DNA of 64,000 bases, from the NCBI GenBank assembly GCA_051453625.1, contig JBOZIK010000001.1:175909973-175973972 (forward strand), given 5' to 3'. The notes under the pieces are model-generated. The model did not search any database. It was not told where the DNA came from and saw only the letters and a program-made list of their open reading frames with translations. Source of the stretch: Welwitschia mirabilis. Taxonomy: Eukaryota > Gnetophyta > Gnetopsida > Welwitschiales. The position numbers were made by a program, and so were the translations under genes. This document shows positions 24,996 to 35,480 of the stretch, one piece after another. Within the stretch, counting starts at the first letter, position 1; every line of letters begins with the position of its first letter.

Positions 24996-26178
24996 TTTAA
25001 ATTCCAAAATTCATACTTTCATGTGGTTTTATAGAGTTTTATCTACAATCCCTCTCTTCCTCCAATTAATTTTACTCAAAAATATTTATATATCTTTTAT
25101 GTTTTATCAATTGGTGAACATTTGGTTTGGGCCTTATTTCTCTGAAAGAATCTAATATCTTTAGATCATCAAAATAGATGCTTTCATTTTTCTTTCTTTC
25201 CAATAAAAGTGTTGATTAGATTTCAAGATTTAAATTAATTTATTTTCTTAGGTGTTTTATTTTTCATTCTTATAATTTTGACTTTAATTTTTCCTTTAGA
25301 TTTCTATTTTGATTTTTTGATTTTATCGTCTCCTATGTCGTCCCCACAATAATAAGGATGATAGTTTTTTCCTTCATTTTCCTATTATATTTCTAATTTT
25401 TTTTAATAACTTTCTATTTTTATCATACTCTCTATCATTTGGATGATAAGAAGGATGATTGTTAGTTCTTTTTAATTTAGTTTTCTATTATTCTGAGAAA
25501 ATACATTTTGATGACTCTATTGAAATTTTTGACTTAACTGCTTAAGAATTTTAGAAAGTTAATGAATAAAAGGTTGGATATATTTGAGAAACCATCTAAA
25601 TTTATTCTTAGCTTCTTTCTTTGGAGGTCATTATGACATTACTTGATTATCTTTCAAACATGACTTATGTATTTATTTTCATGACTAGTCTTTGACTTAG
25701 GTATTTTATAGTGGTAAGATTGAATTCACCTAATCTTAAGACATTCACATGTTTATAAACTTTAGTTTAAAGGAAGATGATTTATTTTTAATGTTTTTTT
25801 CAATGATGAAAAGGTCTTAGATTGTTTAAGGGTGTTTTTGCTAAAAATCATTTTGTGATGGAACTTTTCCTATGCTAGTCAAAATATGTCATACATCTAT
25901 ATTTTTCAAATTTGACATTTCTTTACTTATCTTTGTACTTAATTTAAAAAGTTCTTCAAAATTATTTTCACAAATCTAAGTTATTTTAGAGCTTTCATGA
26001 AATATAATTTTAAAATTTTTACTCCATACACATTATGCATTACATGTTATTTTACTATGTGATATATTTTATGAGCCCATTTTATAATTTTAAGATTAAT
26101 TTTTTGTAAGACAAATTGCCTCATATTTATAGTTTTTTACCTAGTTTTTATTAGGAATTGACAAAGGATAAGTGGATG
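24996..26178 (+). other. 3' untranslated internal region of the Athila-like element
   Basis: T-rich, without domains. It contains two hairpin-like motif copies (25324-25364, 25421-25461). The right end, 'aaaggataagtggatggc' (26163-26180), is a weak polypurine-tract candidate before the 3' LTR. Confidence 0.55.
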
Positions 26179-26673
26179 GCTATAATGTGCTACCAATTTA
26201 TTATTATTTGATGGGGTTCTTTAAGCTATTTTATAAGACATTTATACAGGTTTTGATGCAATTTTGAGTATGTTGGAGAATCAATAGAAGATCTTAGAAA
26301 TATGCAATTCTTGGCATAATTAAAGGCATTTATGGCACATTCTTATACACATGCTTTGGAGGAAGATTATTGATGGAAAAAGATAGTTTCTCCTCACTAC
26401 AATAAATAAAGAAGACTATCGTCCCCTCTGTCATTCCCACGATAGGTAGGATGATAACTACATTTGATGCTAACATGAACTATTGATTCATCTACTAAAA
26501 CACTGTTAATTCATCTTTTATAATGAGTTGTCATCCTATTTGTCATCTAGATGACAACTAAGATGACACTACAACCGACTCTGACAGTTGACCTTAATCA
26601 TTTCATTTGTTTCTTTTCTATAATAGAGTGCATTTTGGAGCATCTTTTGTATAAAAATTTTACTATGTAACCC

Positions 26674-26683
26674 TATAAATAAG
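26674..26683 (+). promoter_or_regulatory. TATA box of the Athila-like LTR
   Basis: TATAAATAAG after 'aaccc'; the equivalent in the 5' LTR is 'cgataaataatac'. Conservation between the LTRs supports it as the core promoter. Confidence 0.5.
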
Positions 26684-26766
26684 ATCCTTCTTTGACTTTC
26701 CTCTCTATCTTTGATGCACTAGAAATTCTCATGATAGAAGATTAAAGGATGGGAGATCCACCTCAA

Positions 26767-26965
26767 NNNNNNNNNNNNNNNNNNNNNNNNNNNNNNNNNN
26801 NNNNNNNNNNNNNNNNNNNNNNNNNNNNNNNNNNNNNNNNNNNNNNNNNNNNNNNNNNNNNNNNNNNNNNNNNNNNNNNNNNNNNNNNNNNNNNNNNNNN
26901 NNNNNNNNNNNNNNNNNNNNNNNNNNNNNNNNNNNNNNNNNNNNNNNNNNNNNNNNNNNNNNNNN
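26767..26965. other. Assembly gap (199 N)
   Basis: Run of N inside the 3' LTR. The 5' LTR provides the equivalent sequence, so the gap probably hides only LTR. Confidence 1.
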
Positions 26966-27259
26966 AGCTTTTATCAAGGCTAAAAGAAAGTAGCTTAGCT
27001 TCATTTCACATTCCATTTATATTTAGTTGCATTCACATTTTCATTGCATCTTTATTTTCTGCATTGTTATTCAATTTTGGTTACTTTATTCTTTGTGAAA
27101 ATCAGTCCTCAAAACTTATCTCATAGTCTTTAATGAGATACCACATTTGGGTTCACTCCCAATTATATTAGTATGTTGTGTTGTATAAGATATATATTTT
27201 ATTTGTTAATGATAGAATCCTTTTGAGTATAAACATTTGCACGAATACCCACTGCAACA

Positions 27260-29299
27260 ATAGGTTTATTAATTTATAACTTTATCTATAATGGAAAAAA
27301 TTAATGGTTTATCAAATTAAAAATATATATCTTTTTAAAATTGAATTTTATTGAATCCATGGTTCAATTTTGGGGATACTCATATCTTTAAAAATTTAAA
27401 ATTCTTAGTGTTTTATGAATCTTAATACAAATGAGATCACATAGTAATGGTATTCCTTCTTGAACAATCTAAATAGCTAATTAGATGAAAGAACAACTAT
27501 TTTTTTTCTTTGTAATGGCTTAGCAACTTTACATTATGTATGGCCTTTCAGAGATATTCATTATCTTAAAAAATTATTCAAGAGAGGATGAATCTTTAAA
27601 ATTACATACAAACTATGTATCATTTACTCATTAGATTTTTATCTTTAGTTGTAAGAATGTACTTGAGTTGAATGATTGGCATTAAACGTGAGACAAGTAA
27701 TTTGAAGATTGGTCTAGTAAGATTGGGCACAAATATCTTTTACTTAAAAATTGTAAGTTATATAAACTATCTATCATGTGAAAAAGATAAGTTCCCTCTA
27801 TGACTTCCTATTTTATGTGGTATATCTATTAGCAAGGTCTTTTATGATATTCCTATCTTTATCATTTAGGTATGAATAATCCTTAGTATCCTTACTATAG
27901 TATAGAAGAAATTCTTTAATATACTTTTTGGAATTAAAAAGATATAGTTTAGATTAAGATTAGCTTTCAATATGTTTTGGTTGGAATAAAATTTCATAAC
28001 AGTTTGCATTTATTAGAGATGGAATTTCTATTTCAATTACAATAGAAACTTTATGGGAAAATGCAATCAATAATCTTTGTTAGTTCTTACATGTCAAAAT
28101 AATTTTTACCTTCTACCTATTAATACATTTAAAATGTAAATGATGGATTCTTTCCTTACAAGTTGAATTAGGTTTGCTTTTGCTCTGTAATTAAAAAAAA
28201 GACATCACTACCAAGATAGAATGCAAAAGAATTTATAAAAACTAATAAGGATGCTATGATATATTTAATTATGTTATAGAATGATATTTTGATAGTTGAT
28301 AATAATAAGAATAAATATTTAACTATTAAATTTTGGACATGCATATCTATAAGGGATTTATGAATTATAAAATTATGGAAAGGCTAATAATCTACCTTAC
28401 GAATTTTACTGTTTATTGTAAAGAGAAATAAAAAATTATAAAAAGATTAGAAAACTTAATCCAAAATATAATTATTTTCAATCTGATGTAACTATACATG
28501 TAAAAGTGACAAGAACATATAAAAATCACCCACTTAGATATATATTTACCTAACATAAGCTAATCTCACAAGTTGAGTTTTCAAACCAATTATCATATGA
28601 TGGATATTATCTCTATTGAATATAGAAACTTATTTATGTATTAGATGCTACTATCCTTAGTATATAGAAATTTATTCAATTATTGATACTATAATATAGG
28701 ATAAAGTTCTTAGAATGATATGTAAATTTAATAAAGGTTATAAATCCACTGATGCTAAAAAGGCTATTATACAAGACATTTCTTAATGATATCATCGTTT
28801 TTATAAAAATTCATAAATTCAAATGTTTAACATTTAATAAGCTTAATGAAAAGTTGGATACCATCATTCTAATTTCTAAAAGCTACTTATGGACTAATAT
28901 TTTTCTTATTCATTTTGAATTAAAGGAATTTATTCATCATTAGTGACTATGAGTGTGCCTTATACCCCTACTTTGAGAAAGTGAACAACTTTAAAACACT
29001 TTATTTTTTAATAAGTAACTTCATAATGTTATGGGTCTTAAGTGGTTATGAGTCTTTTAGAATCTTATAGTATCAAAGACTCATATAAGCTAATTTAGCA
29101 CTTACATTATCCTTTATATTTACTCGTATATAAATTATGAAGAATTATGTGTGTTAGAATTTTTAGAGAAGAAATATTTAGCATAATACACCCATTAAAA
29201 GTAAGTATTCTTTAATTAATTTAATGATATATGAGCATGTTGGAAAAGCATGGCTTAATATTTACTATTAACTTCTTTAGAATAAGAATGCTGGACATC
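27260..29299. other. Unassigned noncoding stretch
   Basis: No domain could be assigned. Small frames occur (28752-28943) but without a firm match. It separates the Athila-like element from a truncated chromovirus fragment. Confidence 0.4.
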
Positions 29300-30000
29300 T
29301 TCTTCTTGATCTATTACTCATATTCACTCTAATCTAACACTAGCCCTTAGAGGATAACTTGATAGCTCTTCTAGAAATACGTCTGCATACTCCTTCACAA
29401 TTAGTATGTCTAAAACCTTCGATTGAGCTTGGACAAAGAATAGTAATCTAACCATTCCAAAGGTTTCCTTTCTTCTTACTTCCTTCATCATCTATTTATT
29501 ACTAATCAATCTTTTGATAGTAGATCTAGAAGTAATAGGTAACTAAACCTTTTCACCACTTCTTCTCAGCATAGTGACTTACCTAGAGAAGTAATCTATT
29601 TGAGATCTATTTTCTTGTAGCCAATTCAAGCCTAAGGTAACATCAAGGTATCCTAACTCCAAAGTTAAAAATTGAACCTAAAAAGTATAACCTCCAATAA
29701 TAAAATCACATATAGGGATTTTGCAAGAGCTCTAATAATACTACCATTTGAGAGTTTTACAATTACTCTATTTTAATCTTGTACTTTCATCTGTAGCCTT
29801 TGGATCTAATAAAATTCTTATAGGAACATTAAATAAGATACCTGTAGTTTCTAGAATCACTGATGGCTAAGCATCTTCCTTAAATACAGATGCATACAAT
29901 TTCTTGATATCAACTACTCCTTGTTGTTCTTTCATCCTTTGAGGATAATTTTTGATCATATGGAGTCCTCCACAATTGTAAAATCTAGTAATTCTATGGT
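29300..30000 (-). pseudogene. Chromovirus 1: protease and N-terminal RT linker
   Basis: Reading leftwards on the minus strand, SVILETTGILFNVPIRILLD precedes PKATDES, the decayed protease active-site region, where the family has Asp-Ser-Gly-Ala after LL. Then come LDVTLGLNWLQENRSQIDYF and SR, and finally VKEYADVFLEELSSYPL, the 'FPDVFPEELPGLPP' linker just before RT. The match to chromovirus 2 (60.2-60.8 kb) is colinear. The element stops at about 29300, before the RT core, so RT, RNase H and integrase are missing. Confidence 0.75.
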
Positions 30001-31072
30001 CCTGAGTCTTAGTTCTTGTATTAGTAGACAATGATGCCATGGATGCCTTTCCTATTACTTGGAATTACCTTATCTTCATTTGGTTTACTCTTGTAGTCTC
30101 ATATTGACTCTTACCTCTAGCTACTCTCGTGTTCTTGAAGAAGGGCCTTTTTCTAGGTTGGAATCCACTTTGTTCTTGTGGGTTTTCTTGTTTGACTATG
30201 AAACTTTTGCTACTGCCCCATGATTTCTTAGCAAGTGTATCCTTTTCTAAGGCCTTTGTAAACATCCTTGGTTGGAATATCTTAACTTATCTTTGAATTA
30301 TGGGGTATAGACTAGCCACTAGCCTTTATGTCTTACTACCTCACTACTAGTTGTTTCAAGTACATATCTCAGTAGTTGCATGAACTTATTCTCATACTAG
30401 GCCACTGTCATGGATTCTTACTTGAGGTTGTAAAATTCCTCTACCTAAGCATTTTTGTAGTATTTTGATATATACTTAGCTCAAAATCGTTCCTTATAAT
30501 TTTCCCAAGACAACTATTCAGGTAAGGTAGGCTGTGCCTTTTCTGCATCTCATCAAAGGGCTATATTTATCCTGAGTTGATGTACAGCTAAAATGGCCTT
30601 TTGTTTAGATGTAAAATTGAACAACCCTAGTTCCTTGCTAATAACAATTAATCAGACTTCCACTTTAGCTACATTGTTAGATCCTTCAAAGGTTGGAGGA
30701 TTTGTATGTCTAAGCTGCATCATTAACTTCCAAGTCACATCCTCATCTGTTTTATCACCTCTTCTTTCCTAGAGTCCATCAACTAAGTGGTGCATGATAG
30801 TTACCAAGGATCTCACATCAAGAGGTGGTGGTACTGCACTTCTTGGAGCCATATCTCAATCCTACCAAAAATTCAATATGGATGATCACTAAAATAAAAT
30901 TCATCATACTAGAGTCCATCAACTAAGTGGTGCATGATAGTTACCAAGGATCTCACATCAAGAGGTGGTGGTACTCCACTTCTTGGAGCTATATCTCAAT
31001 CCTACCAAAAATTCAATATGGATGATCACTAAAATAAAATTCATCATACAAATTCTAATTTCTTTACCTAGT
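30001..31072 (-). pseudogene. Chromovirus 1: gag
   Basis: Minus strand. The start codon is best placed at 30852-30850 (MAPRSAVPPPLDVRSLVTIM, then HHLVDGL), followed by TNPPTFEG, the usual gag core opening. The C-terminal part (30265-30065) reads ALEKDTLAKKSWGSSKSF, then NPQEQSGFQPRKRPFFKN, closely matching chromovirus 2 at 61137-60943. The zinc knuckle is damaged (FYNCGGLHMIKNYP: the first Cys is Phe, the last is Asn). A 140-bp duplication at the 5' end added a second start region whose ATG is ATA. Confidence 0.8.
30771..31050. repeat. 140-bp tandem duplication over the gag start
   Basis: 30771-30910 and 30911-31050 are almost identical. I count two substitutions apart from the last few bases: 'actgcac/actccac' and 'ggagcc/ggagct'. 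The second removes the ATG of the outer copy. The high identity makes it much younger than the element. Confidence 0.9.
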
Positions 31073-31084
31073 GCTCTGATATCA
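31073..31084 (-). promoter_or_regulatory. Primer-binding site of chromovirus 1
   Basis: The complement reads TGATATCAGAGC, one change (G-to-A) from the initiator-Met-tRNA primer site TGGTATCAGAGC. It lies three bases from the LTR edge, as in chromovirus 2. Confidence 0.85.
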
Positions 31085-32436
31085 AAATGTAAAGTCCATC
31101 TTTTATATTCAACAAGTTGAAAAGTTCATACTATTATATTAGCATAATGGTCCCATTAGAAATAAGATAAGTAGCTTACAATTGGCCATCTTAGATAAGA
31201 CTTTAATATGACTACTGAATTGTACAAGTTATGTAAGACATAATCTAATAAGTTTTAAGTTAAGATAATTACACAGTGTGTATTGGTTTAACATTATTCG
31301 AAAAGAATTGGTTGTGTTCTCAAACAATAATTTGTAATCACTTTGAAGTGTATTAACCATCTTAAATAATATGTGTTATAATTACAACTTAGCTTTAATT
31401 GTGATATGGCTTTACTATGTGTTGGTTAGGTATAACAAAGAATAGGTTACACCTTTAGTATAAATTTAAATAGTATCATGGATGGGAGTAGAACCTGTGA
31501 TTTACTTCTTTAGAATTTTATGGGATATCCAATCTTACCCATATACATGTTTGTTTATGTCTCCCTTAAAAATCTAAAGAGAGAGTTATTGATTGCACGG
31601 ACTACTATGTTGACAGCATGTGCTTGCTAGCAGAGACTATGAAGATAGTTGGTGGACAAAGATTGGAGGGTGAGCACATGAGAGGAAGGGGAGTTGGTTG
31701 GCTGGGATGATGAGAAGTGCTAGAACGGTGTTGGAAAGGAGAACCGATGGCTACACCGGACATTGTCAGGCGTGTTGACTGACGAGGCTAAATACTTGTG
31801 CGAGCACTGGAATCTGGTGGCTGTGTTACGTTGGGAGGGAGACAGTCATTCTTTGACTACACATGTTTTCCTTGAGCAATTGGCACGTGGGAAATAGAGG
31901 CAGCGGTTGGGCAATGAGGAAGTGCAGTAGGAGGCATCCCATTAGATGCGAAGTGGACATGAGTGCACCCAAATTTTAGAGGCAGCAAGAGGAGGAGAGG
32001 TAGTCGAGGTGGGAGGAGAACCATTTTCGTGAAGGGCGCATGTCAGAGAGGAGTGAATAATGAAGGGAGGCAAAGATAGAGTGCGAGAAGAACGTCACCT
32101 ACGCTGCGCACATCAAGAGAGGGCATCGACTCAACGGTCCACAACACAAAGCGTTCAAGTGGGAAGAGGCAACTGACATAGAAGGTAACGTCAAGGCGTA
32201 GTTTGCAGAAAATAAGAGTGAAGGCGGCTGGCGTGGGCGTGATCCATCATGCAGCTGATAACTTAAGCTGACGCGAAAGAAGGAAGGGAGGCATCATTAC
32301 CGTCGGATGATGAGTAAGGACGACAGCTGAAATATAGCGAAGTAGGTGGAAGAAGCTCGCTTGTTTAGGCAACCTTCCTTGAACTACAGATAAGTTAGGC
32401 AGCGGATTTTAGGCATGCTCCCATGGGGCCCATAGG

Positions 32437-32445
32437 GGAAAGAGG
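32437..32445. repeat. Left target-site duplication of the MULE
   Basis: GGAAAGAGG; its partner AGAAAGAGG (33547-33555) matches at 8 of 9 positions. Nine bp is the usual target duplication of Mutator-like elements. Confidence 0.65.
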
Positions 32446-32541
32446 GGACTTGGCTCACTTGTGGCCTATTTAGCATTAAATGAGATGAGCCAAGTCATCT
32501 TTCATCGTGCTCAATTGCTGACATGGCATGGTCATAAACAT
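32446..32541 (+). repeat. Left terminal inverted repeat of the MULE
   Basis: It starts GGACTTGGCTCACTTG and matches the complement of 33444-33546, with about seven substitutions in the first 64 bp and one small indel further in. It also contains its own inverted copy: GACTTGGCTC (32447-32456) and GAGCCAAGTC (32487-32496). Confidence 0.8.
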
Positions 32542-32812
32542 TATGCAATACTCAAAACGGACTTCAATGGTAGCCCTCACAAGCATTAGAGAAGCACCCT
32601 GTGGGTGATGCGGACACTGTGTTGCAGGAAATAAGGTGCACAGAGAAGCAAAGGTAGTGAGCGCGTTGAAGGAATACAATGCAAGAGCTATTGCGAGAGG
32701 CATTGAGGAGAACACAGAAGGAGAAGGCAGACAAAGAGTAGTGCAGTAGAGAATGTCAATGGGAGGACGAAGAATCAGTGGAGATGGGAGAATGCAGGAG
32801 GATCGACGGAAT

Positions 32813-32948
32813 ACTCAATATTCTTCAATTTGCAAGGAAATATGTTTTCTTATGTTTTCTTATGAAATGAAGCTCTTGTGGGCTTCATATGTTTTCTTTA
32901 AGTTAATATGAAATTTAAAAACTCGATATTCTTCAATTTGCAAGGAAA
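32813..32948. repeat. 28-bp direct repeats inside the MULE
   Basis: 'actcaatattcttcaatttg' plus 'caaggaaa' (32813-32840) recurs as 'actcgatattcttc...' at 32921-32948, shifted by 108 bp, with one difference. The intervening part also repeats 'tatgttttctta'. Confidence 0.8.
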
Positions 32949-33060
32949 GATCCTCTTACGGCACCATTGTATTCTCTGAGCTGAATAGTGTAAAATTAAT
33001 GTGAGATTAACAAAACAATTTTTGTACTTTGCAACTCAAATCACAGAAGGTTTCTAAATG

Positions 33061-33366
33061 NNNNNNNNNNNNNNNNNNNNNNNNNNNNNNNNNNNNNNNN
33101 NNNNNNNNNNNNNNNNNNNNNNNNNNNNNNNNNNNNNNNNNNNNNNNNNNNNNNNNNNNNNNNNNNNNNNNNNNNNNNNNNNNNNNNNNNNNNNNNNNNN
33201 NNNNNNNNNNNNNNNNNNNNNNNNNNNNNNNNNNNNNNNNNNNNNNNNNNNNNNNNNNNNNNNNNNNNNNNNNNNNNNNNNNNNNNNNNNNNNNNNNNNN
33301 NNNNNNNNNNNNNNNNNNNNNNNNNNNNNNNNNNNNNNNNNNNNNNNNNNNNNNNNNNNNNNNNNN
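33061..33366. other. Assembly gap (306 N)
   Basis: Run of N inside the MULE. Any transposase or captured gene fragment there cannot be judged. The open frames across it are artefacts of N. Confidence 1.
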
Positions 33367-33443
33367 TAATGTTAGCAGCATAGCTTCTGAAGGCAGTTTC
33401 CAAAGATGTTTAGGTGATAAGAAACAAAATGATGGCCATGGCC

Positions 33444-33546
33444 ATGTTTATGACCACGACATGGCGTACACCATGTCATGATCACGATGAAGGATGACTT
33501 GGCCCATCTAATTTAATGAGAAATAGGCCGCAAGTGAGCCAAGTCC
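33444..33546 (-). repeat. Right terminal inverted repeat of the MULE
   Basis: The complement starts GGACTTGGCTCACTTG and runs to GTCATAAACAT (complement of 33444-33454), which pairs with 32531-32541 in the left arm. Confidence 0.8.
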
Positions 33547-33555
33547 AGAAAGAGG
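33547..33555. repeat. Right target-site duplication of the MULE
   Basis: AGAAAGAGG, partner of 32437-32445. Confidence 0.65.
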
Positions 33556-35360
33556 AGAGACGACAGTTTATAATGGAAAAGGGAGAGGTCCCAGGGGAAT
33601 GAAAACGACCTTTTAAAATAACTTCACATTTCACATAACCACTGGGCTATAAGGTATAAAATGTATGAGTGTATACTTGACCTTATCCTTTGAAAATCTT
33701 AACCATTGAGCCACAACTCCAGTTTAGATTGATAGCATAAAAGGTAAATCATAACTTAATGCTAATAGACATTTTGTTAAACATAAATTATTAATGGTAA
33801 CCATTGAAATAAATATTGTCTTAAGGACTACAAGCTTAAACATCTTATAACATGTTGTAGATATAGTAATAAATTTAAGAAAGATGAACATCTTATTCAC
33901 TGAAGAAGAGAAAATGACTATAAGTGAAAGACTTAAATCTCGCACATGAAGAATTACATAAATAAAATAACAATTGCAATCTTTAGAAACTAGTAAATTA
34001 TTTACTTTAGTCAACTATAACATAATAAGCTACTATATGTAAGTCTCATCCAAATACAACTAGTAAACATGGAATTCCAATAACTAAATTAAATAAATAG
34101 ATGATACCCAATTACATGTAACCATTAGTTCTTTCCTACATCATTGCTTGCGTTAGTATCTGCACATGCATAGATGGTATAAGAACTATATTTCATCATA
34201 GTTTGTAGTGTAGCCCAAGGTAATGGAACAAGTAGACAAGTGTTCCCAAGAATAAGGTAGAAGCCTACATCATGAGAAACATGACAAAGACTTCTCATTG
34301 ATTTGTGTTATCTTCTTTAATGTTGTCTCATAACATATTTCAAGTAATCTAGTTGTACATAACTAGGAGGAATAAAATTATCATAGTTGTGCATATATTT
34401 TTCCCTTTATTCTTGGAGGTTTGGTCCCATGATCATGGGACTCACAACAAAGAGTATTACTCTCTGAGATTCAAATAATTTTTTACCTCAACCAGATTTA
34501 CTTTTCATAATTTAACATAAAGATCAATGGTCAAGCAAGATAATCAGATGCAAGGGTTAGAAAATAGCTAGTTCATAATTGCCTCACATGGAACATTGAC
34601 TCTACAACCTTCTAGAAGACTCTCACAAGATATTATTAGATGACCTTAAGGTTTTATAAATAGTTTAGCACATACAAAATGATGTAAGAAATATTACATT
34701 CATACGAGATGTACAAGATTCAGCAAGAATTGTATGAGTACATGAAAGAAAAACTTAGATCATATAAGAATACAAGAGACTAGAACCATATAAGTATTTA
34801 CAAAGAAGGTTGAGGACCACACCTATTCTTAGCTAAACTCCAAGATGCTCTTGGTTGTATCCAAGCTTCCCATCCTTTTCAAGCTTGATCACTGGGTGTA
34901 AATAATAACAGAACAATATCTCATAAATAAATCTAAATGCATGAGATAAAGTACAAGAGAAAATACTTTAAATCACATATCATTACTATTGCATAAACAA
35001 ATATAATTAAGAGAAATCTATATTAAAGCTGCAGTTAGTCTTCCACATAAATCAAGCGTTCAACTTTTCACTGCAATAACTAAAACTCATGCATAAGTGA
35101 TAGTAAATTTTATAATTAATGTAATCTTTTAGTCAATTAACTAATGTTATAACTATGTGTAATCTTTTAATAAATTCTAAGGATTAACGTGCAAGTCCTT
35201 TAGTTTTACTATCACTTTTATCATAAATATTATTAATAATTTTGTAAAAAATAGAAACTAGACTCATTATTATTACTATTATTAAATTTCTAAATTTGAA
35301 TGAACTATCTATATGACCAAGAAAGTTTTCTAACCTTAGAAAAAAAATATGGATGTGACA

Positions 35361-35480
35361 TAAAGGCATTACATAGATCAAATGGCATATGTTTATCATA
35401 AAAAGTATCAAAGGAATAAATAAAAGTTAATCTTCAAGGAAAATATCTATTTTATTAGTAGATTAAATATCCATGTAAGA
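35361..35480 (-). pseudogene. Athila-like RT fragment cut by the chromovirus LTR
   Basis: Immediately right of the LTR edge the minus strand reads FDTFYDKHMPFDLCNAFT, the decayed form of the Athila RT block that contains MPFGLCNA. The frame is broken on both sides. The chromovirus LTR therefore seems to have inserted within this RT. The other half of the RT was not found to the left, because that side is truncated. Confidence 0.55.

Larger units (their letters stand above)
21081..26568 (+). repeat. Nine dispersed copies of a ~40-bp hairpin-like motif
   Basis: Approximate copies lie at 21081-21122, 21193-21231, 22061-22090, 22153-22193, 22263-22297, 25324-25364, 25421-25461, 26417-26457 and 26528-26568. 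Each follows the pattern 'tatcgtccc..ctttgtcatt..gatga..aggatgata', with a left part complementary to the right part. They come in pairs or a triple spaced about 92-112 bp: two in each LTR, three in the leader, two in the 3' untranslated region. None was seen in gag or protease. Confidence 0.65.
20847..27259 (+). mobile_element. Athila-like Ty3/gypsy element lacking RT and integrase
   Basis: Two homologous LTRs (20847-21895 and about 26179-27259) flank about 4.3 kb. The internal order is a primer site of the tRNA-Asp type, a long leader, gag, protease, the conserved stretch that precedes RT in Athila elements, then untranslated sequence with no RT, RNase H or integrase. A gag-protease element that keeps its LTRs could only move with enzymes supplied by relatives. 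The gag and protease frames are broken too, so this copy is dead. Orientation is fixed by the primer site. Confidence 0.75.
26179..27259 (+). repeat. 3' LTR of the Athila-like element
   Basis: Homologous to 20847-21895 and interrupted by 199 N at 26767-26965. It keeps a clearer TATA box at 26674-26683 than the 5' copy. It ends near 'cactgcaaca' (27250-27259). No convincing target-site duplication was seen. Confidence 0.75.
32446..33546. mobile_element. Probable non-autonomous Mutator-like element (MULE)
   Basis: About 100-bp terminal inverted repeats (32446-32541 and 33444-33546) enclose an element of 1101 bp, including 306 N. A 9-bp direct repeat flanks it (8/9 match). Long inverted repeats plus a 9-bp target duplication are the diagnostic pair for Mutator-like transposons (known). 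No transposase frame is visible. The interior (32560-32810) is purine- and GC-rich, followed by a directly repeated AT-rich part, so captured sequence is possible but unproven. It sits inside the chromovirus 1 LTR and is therefore younger. An internal frame at 32476-32715 (minus) has no recognisable product. Confidence 0.7.
31088..35360 (-). repeat. 5' LTR of chromovirus 1 (about 4.3 kb with insert)
   Basis: On the minus strand it begins TGTCACATCC (complement of 35351-35360) and ends GGACTTTACA (complement of 31088-31097). Chromovirus 2 has TGTCACATCC and GGATGTTACA at the matching places. The part near 'ttttctaacctt' (35323-35334) matches 57441-57450. The total of 4273 bp includes a probable 1.1-kb MULE. 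Without it the LTR is about 3.2 kb, close to the roughly 3.3 kb I estimate for chromovirus 2. The stretch 31.6-32.8 kb is unusually GC-rich for the window. Confidence 0.8.

Noticed and set aside
26729-27126. Open frames across the gap at 26767-26965
   Set aside because: They are open only because N was translated as X; the region is LTR.
27260-27280. Target-site duplication for the Athila-like element
   Set aside because: Five-base words flanking 20847 and 27259 do not match convincingly, and the LTR edges are uncertain by a few bases.
28752-28943. 63-codon + frame faintly resembling the 'LNELEE..Y..SK.YK' end of Athila integrase
   Set aside because: Only a few spaced residues fit, and the flanking frames show no integrase core.
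33007-33481. Several long open frames around 33061-33366
   Set aside because: Artefacts of the 306-N gap.
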